Shown here: piece by piece, positions 34,687 through 46,995 of the stretch
Layout of the letters: each line of letters begins with the position of its first letter
How positions within the stretch are numbered: position 1 is the first letter of the stretch
Made by a program: the position numbers and the translations under genes
Notes under the pieces: generated by a model
What the model was told of the DNA's origin: nothing
Databases searched by the model: none
Seen by the model: only the letters and a program-made list of their open reading frames with translations
Source of the DNA: Aphrophora alni
Lineage: Eukaryota > Arthropoda > Insecta > Hemiptera > Aphrophoridae
Direction: 5' to 3'
Assembly (NCBI GenBank): GCA_963513935.1
Contig: OY740774.1
Location: 99,703,668-99,767,667 of the forward strand
Length of the DNA: 64,000 nt

Positions 34687-35240
34687 CTATTGGAGCATAG
34701 CTCTCCATCTGTCCCTGTCTCCAGGAAGTGCCTTCACTTCTCCCCAAGTCTTGTTAACCTGTTTTGCTTCTTTAATAATGGTCCTCTTCCAGGTTTCTCG
34801 GGGTCGACCTCTTCTTCTGACACCTTGCGGTTTCCAATCTAGGGCCTCTTTCTCAATGGTTCCGTCTGGCTTCCTCAGTGTATGTCCTAACCACCTCCAC
34901 TTCCTCTCTCGAATCTGCAGTTTGACCCGAATTTGACCTGTTTCTCTCCATAAATCCTCGTTTGTAATGATCTCAGGCCAATGAATGTTCATGATACGGC
35001 GAAGACACCTATTGATGAAAACTTGCAACCGAGACGTAATTAAACTTATAACATTCCACGTCTCACTTTCATACAGCAAAACAGACTTAACATTTGTGTT
35101 GAAGATGCGAAGCTTCGTTTTCTTTGAGATGTTTCGATTTCGCCAAATCGGGTACAGTTGTACAAAGGCGACGTTGCTTTTTCAATGCGAGTCTTCAAAT
35201 CATCATCAGCTCCTCCACCAAGATACGAGTTGCTGTTAAA
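34687..35240 (-). pseudogene. RTE-like LINE, C-terminal reverse transcriptase fragment
   Basis: The minus strand encodes a 130-codon frame (35079 to the TAG at 34687-34689) plus in-frame upstream sequence to about 35170. Family hallmarks are LLYESETW, FINRCLRRIM, a WP...N-x-D-LW segment, RKWRWLGHTLRKP, and RRRGRPRETWKR. This order is typical of the region after the reverse transcriptase core in RTE-type non-LTR elements, including many annotated as 'endonuclease-reverse transcriptase'. Upstream, 35175-35235 in another frame reads YLGGGADDDLKTRIEKA, the usual preceding segment, so one indel near 35170 separates them. The copy is 5'-truncated near 35240, and the catalytic FADD box is absent. 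The 3' half is unusually intact compared with other relics here, suggesting a younger insertion. Confidence 0.9.
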
Positions 35241-36639
35241 TAATTAAACTGTGCCCCTTTAAAAATGGAGGCACGATTTTTAATAACCATAAAAAGTCAA
35301 TAGTTAGTCAATAAAAACTATCATAATATTTATGGTTGAGGTTTCCAGTTGATGTTTTAAGCGACTTAAATTTTAGCCTGGAGTATCGAGACTTACTTTA
35401 CACCCTGTAATATAATAAAAGATTGATAAATAATCTGTAAAATATCTACTATTCAAAGAACAATAAATAGACTATTATTGTAACAGGTAAGGACAAGATT
35501 TATCAGATACAGTTTGAAAACTTACCGCATAGTTGGATCGTGTCGCTCCACCACTATTCACCCCGCACCACTCCTGCAACAGGACACAGTAAAGGTATTT
35601 AAGCCGTTAACCTGCATCTAATTGTGAACATATTTACTGGGACAGCTTATATACTTATAAATAATAAGTCAATTTCTAGATTAAGGATAATTTCTAGACG
35701 TCAGTTGTTTAAAATAACAATCTACGATTGGCTTTTCGGAATGAATGAATAATTAAATCCTTTTACAGTATTGCGCACTTCATTCATTCATTATGTAAAG
35801 TATGGTAACCGGATAACACTAGACACAGCCTAATTTTAGATACAATTGTTTAATATATAAACCTCTTTTTAAACGGTTAAAAATTATATTGCAATAGATT
35901 AAAATCAAAGCAATTCAAAATTGTAAACATACAAATCAGTTTTTAAAAAATATTTTCTTTTAGAACTCTTCCCTCTAAAAATTAAAAATTAATATCCGAA
36001 TATTACTTTAAAGTTGTTTATACGTTTTATATATAAATACACAGTTTAATTTTATATGGTAATATAATATATAAAATAAATTTTGAACCAAACAAACAAA
36101 AATATAAAATTTATATATATAGTATTGTATAACAAAACATTAAGTTTTATTTTTATTTTATCCGTCCGTCCTTCATTAAACTAAAGATTGAATTCTATAA
36201 ACTTGAAACTATCTTCGTATTTAAAAAAACATATTAAACAAATTTATCTTTTTTATGCTTTTAAATTGTATAATAATATTACAATATTTATACTAAACTA
36301 TTTAAATCTAAACTAGAAATAATATTTTATCATTAGTCCTATTTTTATTACCTCTGACCTTTCTTAAAAATTAAATCTCATATAAGAGACCATCTGGTAC
36401 GTACAGGTCTTTATCATATAAGTATTTTGAATGAATTGACCAATCCTTAAATTAATTGGTTTTCAATTTGGTTTTGCTCAAAGTCTTTCCTGTTGTGAAC
36501 TTACGCTATATATTGTCTACAGCTAAGAAATGAAATACTACTCAATTTTCGTTAATCTGCAGAACTAATATAAATATACTTTAATTTACAACCCAGGGTT
36601 TGAAATTCAAATCAACTGCTTCTTTGTTTTTATGAACCT
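35241..36639. other. AT-rich sequence, no gene seen
   Basis: Very AT-rich, with no recognisable feature. Confidence 0.45.
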
Positions 36640-36722
36640 CAAGGGCTCATTTTAGTGAGTACCGGCTGAGATATCCTGAGGATGCCTAGCTGGATCTTAC
36701 GCCTTTTTCTCAAAATATAGTG
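36640..36722 (-). repeat. Dispersed repeat R230, partial copy
   Basis: Only the distal block is recognisable (AGTGAGTACCGG, then ATCCTGAGGATGCCTAGCTGG), similar to the same part of the 44.06 kb copy. Confidence 0.4.
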
Positions 36723-37700
36723 ATAAACAAAAGATGTTTGAAAGAAAATAATATTAATATTACAACAAACAAAGCAATATATTTCAAATTAAACTAAAAG
36801 GTTCTTTGAACCTCCATTCAAAACGAAATACTCGTATAATTATCATATACTTTACTGTATTGGTTGTTCTTCTATAATTTAATTTCATTCTTTAAATACC
36901 CACACAATTGCAAATTATTTGCAAATGATTTTTTTAAGTTTAAAAGGCTGTGTTTTATGAACACAGCTTATGACTGCTGTTATTTTATAATCAGGCAAAA
37001 CCTTTTGTTATACATAATTTACGTAGCGAGGGGCAATCACGTTTTTATTACAGTTTCTAAATGACATTTCAAATTAAGGTTTTAAGTTTCAGACCTATTC
37101 AAGGTCAAGTCCACCCGCCTTCGGTTTGTTTATCGCGCTGATCCATATTCGTAACAATTATTTAAATTTCAAAGCTGGGGAAACATAAACACTTGCTACA
37201 ATACACAGTAAACTGCCAGTCTATTATTACTGGCCAGACAATTTATAAAGGCCTCGACAGATATGTTCTCTGGTTAGACCCTAATATTTCATAAAGTTGG
37301 GGGCCTTTTTTATAATAACAGTTTCAAATCATTTTGAAATAATTAGCTCCTTAAATGTAATTTGATTTTTTGTTTTAAATGTTATCACCTTGAATGATAT
37401 AAATAAAACAAAATACAGGTTAAACCGCTGAGATAAACATCTTATGAATTACTGCGAGTTAGAAAAGTTTAAACCATTAAATGTCCCAGAAAAAAAAATC
37501 AGTTTTATTTTATAAAATATCTGTAGACGACACAGAAATATTTAAAAAATAAAAAAAAAACTGATTGTACTACTGGTAGCAGCATGAAAAATGTTCAATC
37601 ATGATTTTCCACTATAGTGTTGCTATTTTAACAAATTGATTCAAATCTAGTATGGACGTCAAAAATTATTAACATTATAAAATTTGGTAAGATATCAGGT
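36723..37700. other. AT-rich sequence, no gene seen
   Basis: A 66-codon frame at 36864-37064 lacks any motif. Nothing else was recognised. Confidence 0.4.
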
Positions 37701-37711
37701 AAAAAATTCAT

Positions 37712-37939
37712 TTGGTCCGAAAATTGTGGAAGCTTTTTGTTAGCTTCACAATTAAAATTCTTGTTTCACAGTTAAAATCAATAAGTTATATTTTTGCTAG
37801 TGTACCACAAGGTTCTGTTTTAGTTCCAACTTTATTTAACATTTACAACTATAATCATCCATTGTTCTCATTGTCAACTACCGCAATGTTCGGTAATGAA
37901 ACTGCAGCCAATATATTAATTTTAAATTTGCAATGTTAA
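37712..37939 (+). pseudogene. Non-LTR reverse transcriptase fragment with altered catalytic box
   Basis: A 75-codon frame contains VPQGSVLVPTLFNIYN (residues 31-46), the conserved reverse transcriptase motif that precedes the catalytic box in Jockey/R1/CR1-type elements. The preceding residues (LWKLFVSF...LKSISYIFAS) also follow the family pattern. Where the catalytic F/Y-ADD should lie, the sequence reads MFGNETAA (59-66), so both catalytic aspartates are gone. The frame opens at GTG after a stop and ends 10 codons past the box. A dead, short relic; the clade within non-LTR elements is uncertain. Confidence 0.75.
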
Positions 37940-39404
37940 TAAAAATCTTCTGTTTATAGATGATTACTACTTTGTGAAACGGAAATATTTCTTATCGTTT
38001 CATATTGAGAAATAATAATATAAGAGAAAAATACTATTTAAACATTTCACGCATGAAATACAAAACGTAAAGTTAATGTCATTTAATACCATTCACACCC
38101 CACCTCTCTTCTCTCATATGGAAAAAGCGATTTCAGTCTACCTTCATTATCAGAAATAAATTAATTAAAAATTCAACAATTTCCTAGCAATTAACTCAGA
38201 TTTGAAAATAATTTGGTTCGTTCCTGTTGGAGCAGTGAAACATTTTCATCTCATACCCCAACACCATATTAAAAGTTGTGTTTGTTAAACGAAGGGTCAA
38301 AGTTGTTAATTTACCAAGCAAATTGTGAGATTACATTTTATCGTCTTCCACTTCCAGAGCGCTATCTTTGCCCTCCCACTCTGGGTATAAATTGACAAGT
38401 TGAGTTCCCCATCCCCTCATTTGTCGTTTTTCTCGTACAAAAATAACTTTAAATGAAAAATTCTCGGCATGAAAGGATTCATCATTCAATTGCTCTTTTC
38501 ACTTTCACACGTACACGTGGAATAGAGAAAGTTAAGTGACGAGTGACAAAACCTATGTTGTGAATCACAAACGAGTTTGCCGATTTTGATCAAATTTAGC
38601 TCTGTTTTTAACAATATTTAAAAAATATATATTTAATTTTCAATAACACGAAAATTTGAGGTTACCAATAAGATCAAACTAGGCCTATGTTTATAAAATT
38701 TTGCTCAAATATAACCTACAAGGACCCAAAAAAAGTACTGGTTGTCGTTTCTTATAAAATGTGTAAAAACGTTGTCGTTAAAACATCAAAATTAAAATAG
38801 TCGAAGATACTCTAATTACTAAAAGTTGAACGTTAAAATTTTAGTTAAATGGAATTCAATTACCCAAACCAGTACAAAAACCACAAGTACATTAAAAATG
38901 CTGTTCAGAAATGATTTTCAAAAACATAAAATAAACCTTAAATACAGTACGATCAATACGATTTATACTTAGGATGAATTATGACTCAAGTAATGCAAGT
39001 TATAGAATTTATTTAAATCTAATCTATTTTGTATAAATGTAAAGAACGGTTCTCATTTTCAAAAAAAAAAAACCAGCGACTACATTTTTGGTGACGAATA
39101 ATTTTGTTTATATAGACCTTTATTACTGAGAGGTTTTTCGACTTCAAACATTAAGAAAATATACAGTATATTCTTTTCAGTTCTGTTCATTTTATATTTT
39201 TTTAATTTTCGTAACCTTCACAGTTTCACAAGCTTAAATATAGTTAGTCAACTTTTTATGAAGTCTGCAGAAGTAAACTATTTTCTTTAAACAATTTTTT
39301 AGAAATTTATATATAAACTAATAGATTTTTAATTACTAAACACGTACTTGTTTGAAGTAATTATATCACTGTCTTGTATTTTGGATAATAAAAAGATAGT
39401 TTTG
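37940..39404. other. AT-rich sequence, no gene; possible diverged repeat
   Basis: About 38560-38830 shares TTTGCTCAAATATAACCT and neighbouring words with 44370-44610, suggesting another old dispersed repeat. No gene seen. Confidence 0.4.
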
Positions 39405-39500
39405 TGTTTCGGACTCTTTCTTTTATCTTTACTATCAGGTCTCTTTTCATAAACTTTTGTTTTCTTCTGACCTTACAGTATTCCACAAGGAGTTTTAATT
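39405..39500 (-). repeat. Dispersed repeat R230, partial copy
   Basis: Minus strand matches the central block: AGAAAACAAAAGTTTATGAA, GAGACCTGATAG and AAAGAAAGAG, in consensus order. Both ends are not recognisable. Confidence 0.5.
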
Positions 39501-41151
39501 TATGTTCTTTTCTTCTTTATATATATTCTATAATTCTCTCTCTCGGATTTTGTGTATAATTTTCACTGACAACAAACCAATTACCAACAAATAAAGTGAC
39601 CCATAGGTGTCGCTAAATTACTCCAATGTTTGGCTTTTAAAAATTCCCTGACAATTAATCTCTCCTACAAATTATTCTGTTTCTGATGATTACTGCATTG
39701 CTGTTGCACTGCTACAAAATTTAGTTAATCTGTCTCCTGCGTTGACATGAAGCTATTTATTTCCAAACCACAATGACACACTTGTTGCCCTGTAGGCCTA
39801 TTTGAACCTTTGGATTTGTTTTGGGTTCTATACAAAGCGATTCAGACCATTTGTTTCAAATGTATTGTGGGTAAACAATTTTAGCTAAATACTTGGTGTA
39901 AAGTATTTACCTTACTGATTTTCGAATTAAGAATTTCTATTTATAATTAGGGAGTCTTATTTATACTAGGTCAGGGGACATTTTCCACTTCATTTTAAAG
40001 CTCTTTAACAACCAAACCTATGATTTTTCTCCCTTCATTTATATCATTTCAAAATGGCGGTCTAAATATACTATTTTTAAGGAATGGTTGAAACAAATTA
40101 GGGTTCACCAATAAAATGATGTGCCCCTTTGGTAGGTTTTCGTACAGTAGTTTCAAACGGAAAAAAATTTGAGTTAGTCTTTTGAATCTACAATGTTACA
40201 TCATCTAAGTCATTTGACAACTACTGTATATGAAAGGAAAGATTAGTTTTTGTAATGTTAAATTTATTATTGCGTTTCAAAATGGCGGCCAAGAAAACGC
40301 TATCTACTTCTTGCGGTACAATACAAATAACGTATATAATCAAAGTGGACTGTCAACTTACCTTTACCGATTGTCATATTTCCGCTTTTGTTTGAAAAAC
40401 ATGATGTCATAGATTTGATTCAGATAAAAAAGGGATCCAACTAGTTGGGGAATTATTAGCTATGAATAACTTAGTATGTACTGCGACTAGAATTTAATAT
40501 TAGATCCTGCGATTTTTACAAATCATTTATTTAGTTTGTAGCCACTTAACAGTATAAAAACACAAATAAAATAGAATTTTTGGCCACCATTTTGAAACCA
40601 AAAGAAACTTTAAAATCCGTAAATACAAAAAATGATTTGTTTTATAAGATTTTCCATTTTATAGACTAGAACTCATATTAATTAGTAATTTTAAAATTTT
40701 AGACATTATTATTTGATGACAAGTGGAAATATTTTTAGAAAATTTGTCAAATTGACGTTTAATTTACTATGTAATTGTTTTGTTAATATAAACGTATATT
40801 GCAGATGTAAAATGCAACGTTTCACATATCTAAGGCCAACATTATGTAATGGTGAAAGATACAAAAAATGTATGATAAAACTTTGGTTTCAGAAACTCTT
40901 AAAAAGACGTATAAAATGTCCTATGATCTATAAACCCCGTTAAGAAACGAAATTCGAACGAAAACGCTTCAAATTCATTATAGGAAAATTAGGTAACTTT
41001 ACACCAATTTCCAGCCCACAGTAATTTTCACTCTGAATAGAACTAAATCAAATCTGATTAGATATTACTTACATAGGGTTTACTTAGAAAATCTATAGAA
41101 AAAACCCTACCCCTAATATATCTCCTTAAATCTCTCTTAAATCAAAAATAG

Positions 41152-41154
<3 letters not shown>
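39501..41154. other. No gene seen; repeated AAAATGGCGG motif
   Basis: Open frames at 40230-40412 and 40713-40943 show no recognisable family. CAAAATGGCGGTC (40052) and CAAAATGGCGGCC (40279) on the plus strand and CCACCATTTTG (40583) on the minus strand recur within 550 bp. Confidence 0.45.

Positions 41155-41225
<71 letters not shown>
41155..41225. repeat. (AT)n microsatellite
   Basis: An AT run of about 70 bp. Confidence 0.95.
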
Positions 41226-41226
<1 letters not shown>

Positions 41227-42150
41227 TCTAAATTCGTTAAATGGAAACTAATAAGGTAAAACTTTACATCAAGTTTCTAATAGAAACTGTTAGATATTTA
41301 AGACAGAAGGTCTAAAAACAAAGGTATTGTTGTTATAAGTACTGTGTAGCAACCAGAATAGTGAGCGCGTAACATACATACGGTTTGTTTTTTCACTATA
41401 TATTGATGTCGAGTAGAGCCGAATAAACCCGAACACCGTCCCCGAGCGTGATGGTTCACTTACGTTCACTCCTAAGAAAAAAGGGGCAAAGGAAGTTTTA
41501 ATTTAAAAAAAAAAACTGTTTATAATGGCAGCTTGTTTCGACTGTTTTAGTTAGGTTTTCCGATTTTCTATATGAACACACTACAGTATAGTAGCCTATA
41601 CCAAATTTTATGTTCCTATCTTATATTTTGTAGTAGCTATGTGCTTACGTACAGACGACAACGATGCCAACGGCGTGAACAAACGATATATCGAAAATCA
41701 CTTCTTCAGTTTACTGAGACCATGAAACGTAAAGATCGATTAAAAAACAAAGTTCAATATTTATTTGCGATTTCTAAACTTCCCTAAGTTTGGTAATATT
41801 TACACGATTTCAGTACGTAAAATAATATTGTCACAATATATATTAGGAAAAAAATTTGTTTTTATAACATCTACTAATATTTACAATAACTAAAATATGA
41901 AACAAAAACAAAAATTTCAATTAATTTAATAATTAATAAATAATAAATATAATTCGATAAGATTGGAATAGATGTACACAGCACTTTACACAAGCCAATA
42001 TTAGACGAATCACTAGAGCACTGTGGTGAATATACAATAAAAGAAAATTCCCCAAAACCACACTAAAACACTTAACAACACAAAGATTGTATAGTTATGT
42101 TTATTGTAACTTATGTACATATCAAGAACACTGCTATCATTTTGGTATTG
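41226..42150. other. AT-rich sequence, no gene seen
   Basis: A 71-codon frame (41572-41787) is rich in basic residues but matches no family I know. Confidence 0.4.
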
Positions 42151-42195
42151 TACCTCTGAAGATGATAGCAGTTCTATTGAAATATACATTATGGT
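42151..42195 (+). ncRNA. Hammerhead ribozyme-like motif, partial
   Basis: CTGAAGA (42156-42162), the extra T, stem II GATAG/CTATT around CAGTT (42164-42178), and GAAA (42179-42182). Stem II is five pairs with one G-U. The following sequence gives no clear NUH site or stem I partner, although TACC (42151-42154) could pair with GGTA (42193). Probably a decayed or different terminus. Confidence 0.4.
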
Positions 42196-42319
42196 AGAAT
42201 AAAGATACAGTCTTTGTTGTTAGTATTTTATGTGGTTTTCATAACAAGCTAATATTATCACTTATTTCTCTAACACGAGCTTTTAAGATTTTTTAAATTT
42301 ATTTCATCTTTATAATACA

Positions 42320-42489
42320 ACTAGCTGATGATCCCCAGTTTCACCTGGGGATGGTAAGATGGTTTCATAAAGAAATAGTTTTTTTTAGCACAACCCTAAT
42401 GGTGGTGGTATGGAAATAAATTATGGCCAAATACACAAACACACCAATTTTTATCAAAATCGACCCATAAAAATAACAAAGATATGATA
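42320..42489 (+). repeat. RTE/SINE-like 3' region
   Basis: ACTAGCTGATGATCCCCAG, then TTTCACCTGGGGATGG, resembles the 'ACTAGCTG...CCCG...TTCG...CGGG' hairpin segment common in insect RTE-related repeats. It is followed by a tail-like phrase (TTTTTATCAAAATCGACCCA). It leads directly into the 126-bp array, which may have expanded from its tail. Confidence 0.5.
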
Positions 42490-43505
42490 CTTGTTTTAGG
42501 GGTAACAAACACCCTTGGAATGGAACATTTTCAAAACACTTTCTTAGTACGCGTCTACAGACCTACTCCAAAAAACCATGTTAAAAAAATCATAGCTCTA
42601 GTCTTCTTGAATCCAGAGATATCCTGTAGGGGTAAAAATTACCCTTAGAGTGGAACATTTTCAAAACCCTTTCTTAGTACGCATCTACAGACCTACCCTA
42701 AACCATGTAAAATATTCATAGCTCTAGGCTTCTTGGATCTAGAGATATGCTTGAGGGGTAAAAATTACCCTTGGAGTGGAACATTTTCAAAACCCTTTCT
42801 TTGTACGCATCTACAGACCTACCCTAAACCATGTAAAAAATTCATAGCTCTAGGCTTCTTGGGTCCAGAGATATGCTTTAGGGGTAAAAATTACCCTTGG
42901 AGTGGAACATTTTCAAAACCCTTTCTTAGTACGCATCTATAGACCTACCCTAAACCATGTAAAAAATTCATAGCTCTAGGCTTCTTGGATCTAGAGAATG
43001 CTTTAGGGGTAAAAATTACCCTTGGAGTGGAACATTTTCAAAACCCTTTCTTAGTACGCGTCTATAGACCTACCCTAAACCATGTAAAAAATTCATAGCT
43101 CTAGGCTTCTTGGATCTAGAGAATGCTTTAGGGGTAAAAATTACCCTTGGAGTGGAACATTTTCAAAACCCTTTCTTAGTACGCATCTATAGACCTACCC
43201 TAAACCATGTAAAAAATTCATAGCTCTAGGCTTCTTGGGTCCAGAGATATGCTTTAGGGGTAAAAATTACCCTTGGAGTGGAACATTTTCAAAACCCTTT
43301 CTTAGTACGCATCTACAGACCTACCCTAAACCATGTAAAAAATTCATAGCTCTAGGCTTCTTGGGTCCAGAGATATGCTTTAGGGGGTAAAAAATACCCT
43401 TGGAGTGGAACATTTTCAAAACCCTTTCTTAGTACGCATCTACAGACCTACCCTAAACCATGTAAAAAATTCATAGCTCTAGGCTTCTTGGATGCAGAGG
43501 TTTCG
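42490..43505. repeat. 126-bp tandem array, about 8 units
   Basis: Units of 125-126 bp start at GGGGTAAAAATTACCCTTGG (for example 42755, 42881, 43006, 43131) and include CCTTTCTTAGTACGC, CTACAGACCTACCCTAAACC and ATAGCTCTAGGCTTCTTGG. A one-base deletion (AGAGAATG for AGAGATATG) marks two neighbouring units, showing local duplication. 126 is 42 codons, so frames persist within intact units, but shared stops and indels rule out a gene. Confidence 0.95.
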
Positions 43506-44054
43506 TGATCAGTCAGTGGGTTTTGACGTTTATAAATGTATATTTTCTATTTTATTTGTACGTGTAAACTTTTTTTAAATTGTTTGTTTTGAGGGAATTA
43601 TTCTAAACCAAATCAACTTACATATACAACATAAACCTACTATTTTTTTTTTTTTTTTTTTTTTTTAAAGAAAGAACCTTTTATTTTTAGGTCGTACAAA
43701 AATAATATAACAATTATTTCAGAATGCGTCTACTGTAAATCTCATATTTTTAATAATAAAGGTCTCATTTCTTTATCGTAAAAACATGTGTAATTTTACA
43801 CTATTTCTCAAAACGAATGCTCAGTTTAATTAAAAGTAATTAGAGTTCTTGTAATTCATTACGTCAAGGGTTTTCCAAGCCGCAGGACAAAGTGCATTGG
43901 TCAAACGGGTTGCATCCTGTCAAGTAAGAGACTCAGTGCTACGGATTTCGAATCTTTAGCATTTAAATAAATCAATTTACTCAGTCCTTTTGAGGTAGAC
44001 AACACAAAGTAACCGCAAAACCAACCTACTTTCCATTAATACAGATGTGATGGG
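43506..44054. other. AT-rich sequence with a poly-T tract
   Basis: A T run of about 23 bp lies at 43645-43667. No gene seen. Confidence 0.5.
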
Positions 44055-44275
44055 TTAATAAAACTATGTACGCTCAGGATGCTAATCCCGAGGGATTCTA
44101 GTTAGATATTTGTCATGTAGTATTGGGTTAGGTCCTTCTCTTTCATTTTTGCTATCAGGTCTCTCTTAACTTATTCTTGTTATTTCCAACCCTTAGGAGA
44201 ATTCGAGAAATATTATTCTCATTTCACATGTTTCTTTTTTTTATGACCGTAGGTTTCCCCTTTAAACAACAAGGA
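44055..44275 (-). repeat. Dispersed repeat R230, copy
   Basis: Minus strand contains, in consensus order, AACAAGAATAAGTTAAGAGA, GAGACCTGATAG and, distally, CTCGGGATTAGCATCCTGAG. It also includes the AAACCTACGGTCATAA segment matching the family start. Confidence 0.65.
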
Positions 44276-45118
44276 ACAAAGCTTAATTTTTCGTGGAATT
44301 ATCTTTGTTGAGTTCTTATGAGTCCCAAAATAAATTAGTTTAACGTGATAGGCGTCCAGTTTTCTACAGTCAAACTCAATGGAGCGACTTTGATCTAATT
44401 TAGAATCTGGATATATTTGAACCTAATATCATTCGGTATTTAATTCATAAATTGTTCAATAGCTTGGAAGTAGCTGCACAACTGAAGATTTTCTCAAAAT
44501 CGACTCTATTTCGAACGTAATTTGCTCAAATATAACCTCCAACGAAAAGTATTATTCGCCAACAATACATTTTAAAAAATTGTTAGAGGAATTAACAGTA
44601 ACAAAAATGGAAGTGAATGATAAATCCCATTAAGGAATAAGTTATAAATAAAAGACGATTTACAAAACAAAACCTAATTAACTTATCAATAGAAAATATA
44701 AGGACATAGTGTCCCGAAACGATTAAATAACTTTTGAACTAATACTGATAATTATAACTAGAAAACTGCGCTTTTTTTATTGGTAAAATTTAATTACGTT
44801 TTATATACAGCCGAATTCCGCAAACCCACAAAGGAGTCAAGAAAATGTAAGTAGTCAAGAAAATGTAAGTCAACATTCTCTTATTCCACGTAAAATCACA
44901 TTTTGAAAATAGTTTCGTTGTATTTTTTAAAATATTTAACTATTTATGAGATGTTAGCTCTCAAATTTAGATAAAATAGAATTTCCAGAACAAAGTTCAA
45001 ACTCAATTTCTTTAAATGATGTAATTTTGATTTTTAAATTGTAACATCTTTTGAGAGATTTTTCTCTTAAACTGTTACATTTTATTATTATAAATTTTTT
45101 AAAGAATAAAATCTTCTT
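44276..45118. other. AT-rich sequence, no gene seen
   Basis: Shares scattered words with 38560-38830. No gene or structured feature recognised. Confidence 0.4.
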
Positions 45119-45187
45119 AACGGTTCACTAGTCCGAACTGCAGAAAGATAAGCTCACTCCTAAGCCAATTGAGCTACGCTGTTCCTC
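45119..45187 (-). repeat. tRNA-derived SINE-like fragment, second family
   Basis: The minus strand has an A-box-like TAGCTCAATTGG and a weak B-box-like AGTTCGGACTAG, spaced as in a tRNA. A related but more decayed sequence lies at 57454-57519, sharing TTGGCTTA and GACTAGTGAACCGTTAA-type ends. The tRNA fold is degraded, so this is a repeat head and not a tRNA gene. Confidence 0.5.
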
Positions 45188-46443
<1,256 letters not shown>

Positions 46444-46445
46444 AA

Positions 46446-46481
46446 AATAGCAACCTTAATATATATACTAAGGTTGCTATT
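46446..46481. repeat. Short perfect hairpin next to the CT run
   Basis: ATAGCAACCTTA and TAAGGTTGCTAT form a 12-bp perfect inverted repeat around a TA-rich loop. Confidence 0.8.
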
Positions 46482-46491
46482 ATATATTATA

Positions 46492-46504
<13 letters not shown>

Positions 46505-46550
<46 letters not shown>
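46505..46550. repeat. (AT)n microsatellite
   Basis: An AT run of about 46 bp. Confidence 0.95.
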
Positions 46551-46552
<2 letters not shown>

Positions 46553-46794
46553 TCAGCTCAGAGCCATTATATTTCATCACATCGTCTCACTACCAGCAGA
46601 TATGTTCTCACGGCATGAAATTAAACATTCAATTCCTTGGGAACTCGTCCATCTGTCGCCATTCGATTTAATTGACTAATTCTTGATGAGATATCTGATT
46701 AATAAAAATTAGTGGATATTCAGGATTTGTATTTTAACTTTATGTTTCCAATAATAAAGTATTTTTCATTTGTTGTTTAGTGGCTAAAAATTTC

Positions 46795-46995
46795 TTGGTT
46801 ATCTTCGCCTTATATGGAAAAAATTAAAGATTCCTAGTTTTCGAATACTCTAATAGCATCAGAGTTGGTTAAGAATTGATTAAATAAACCTGACAGGAAA
46901 GAGTAAAAAGAGTAATCTAATCCAAGACTAGGTGTAGAACTAGCTAGGTGACTTCGGGATCGTCGTGTACTTACTAAGGAATAACGAAGAGTTAT
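46795..46995 (+). repeat. Dispersed repeat R230, copy
   Basis: In order: TTATCTTCGCCTTATATGG (diverged start), CGAATACTCTAATAGCATCA, AACCTGACAGGAAAGAG, and CTTCGGGATCGTCGTGTACT. Confidence 0.6.

Noticed and set aside
34571..34936. 121-codon plus-strand frame
   Set aside because: It is a shadow of the minus-strand RTE-like reverse transcriptase fragment.
34985..35239. 84-codon plus-strand frame
   Set aside because: It overlaps the upstream end of the same LINE fragment in antisense.
42733..42942. 69-codon frame with a repeated peptide
   Set aside because: It translates two units of the 126-bp array; other units carry stops or frameshifts.
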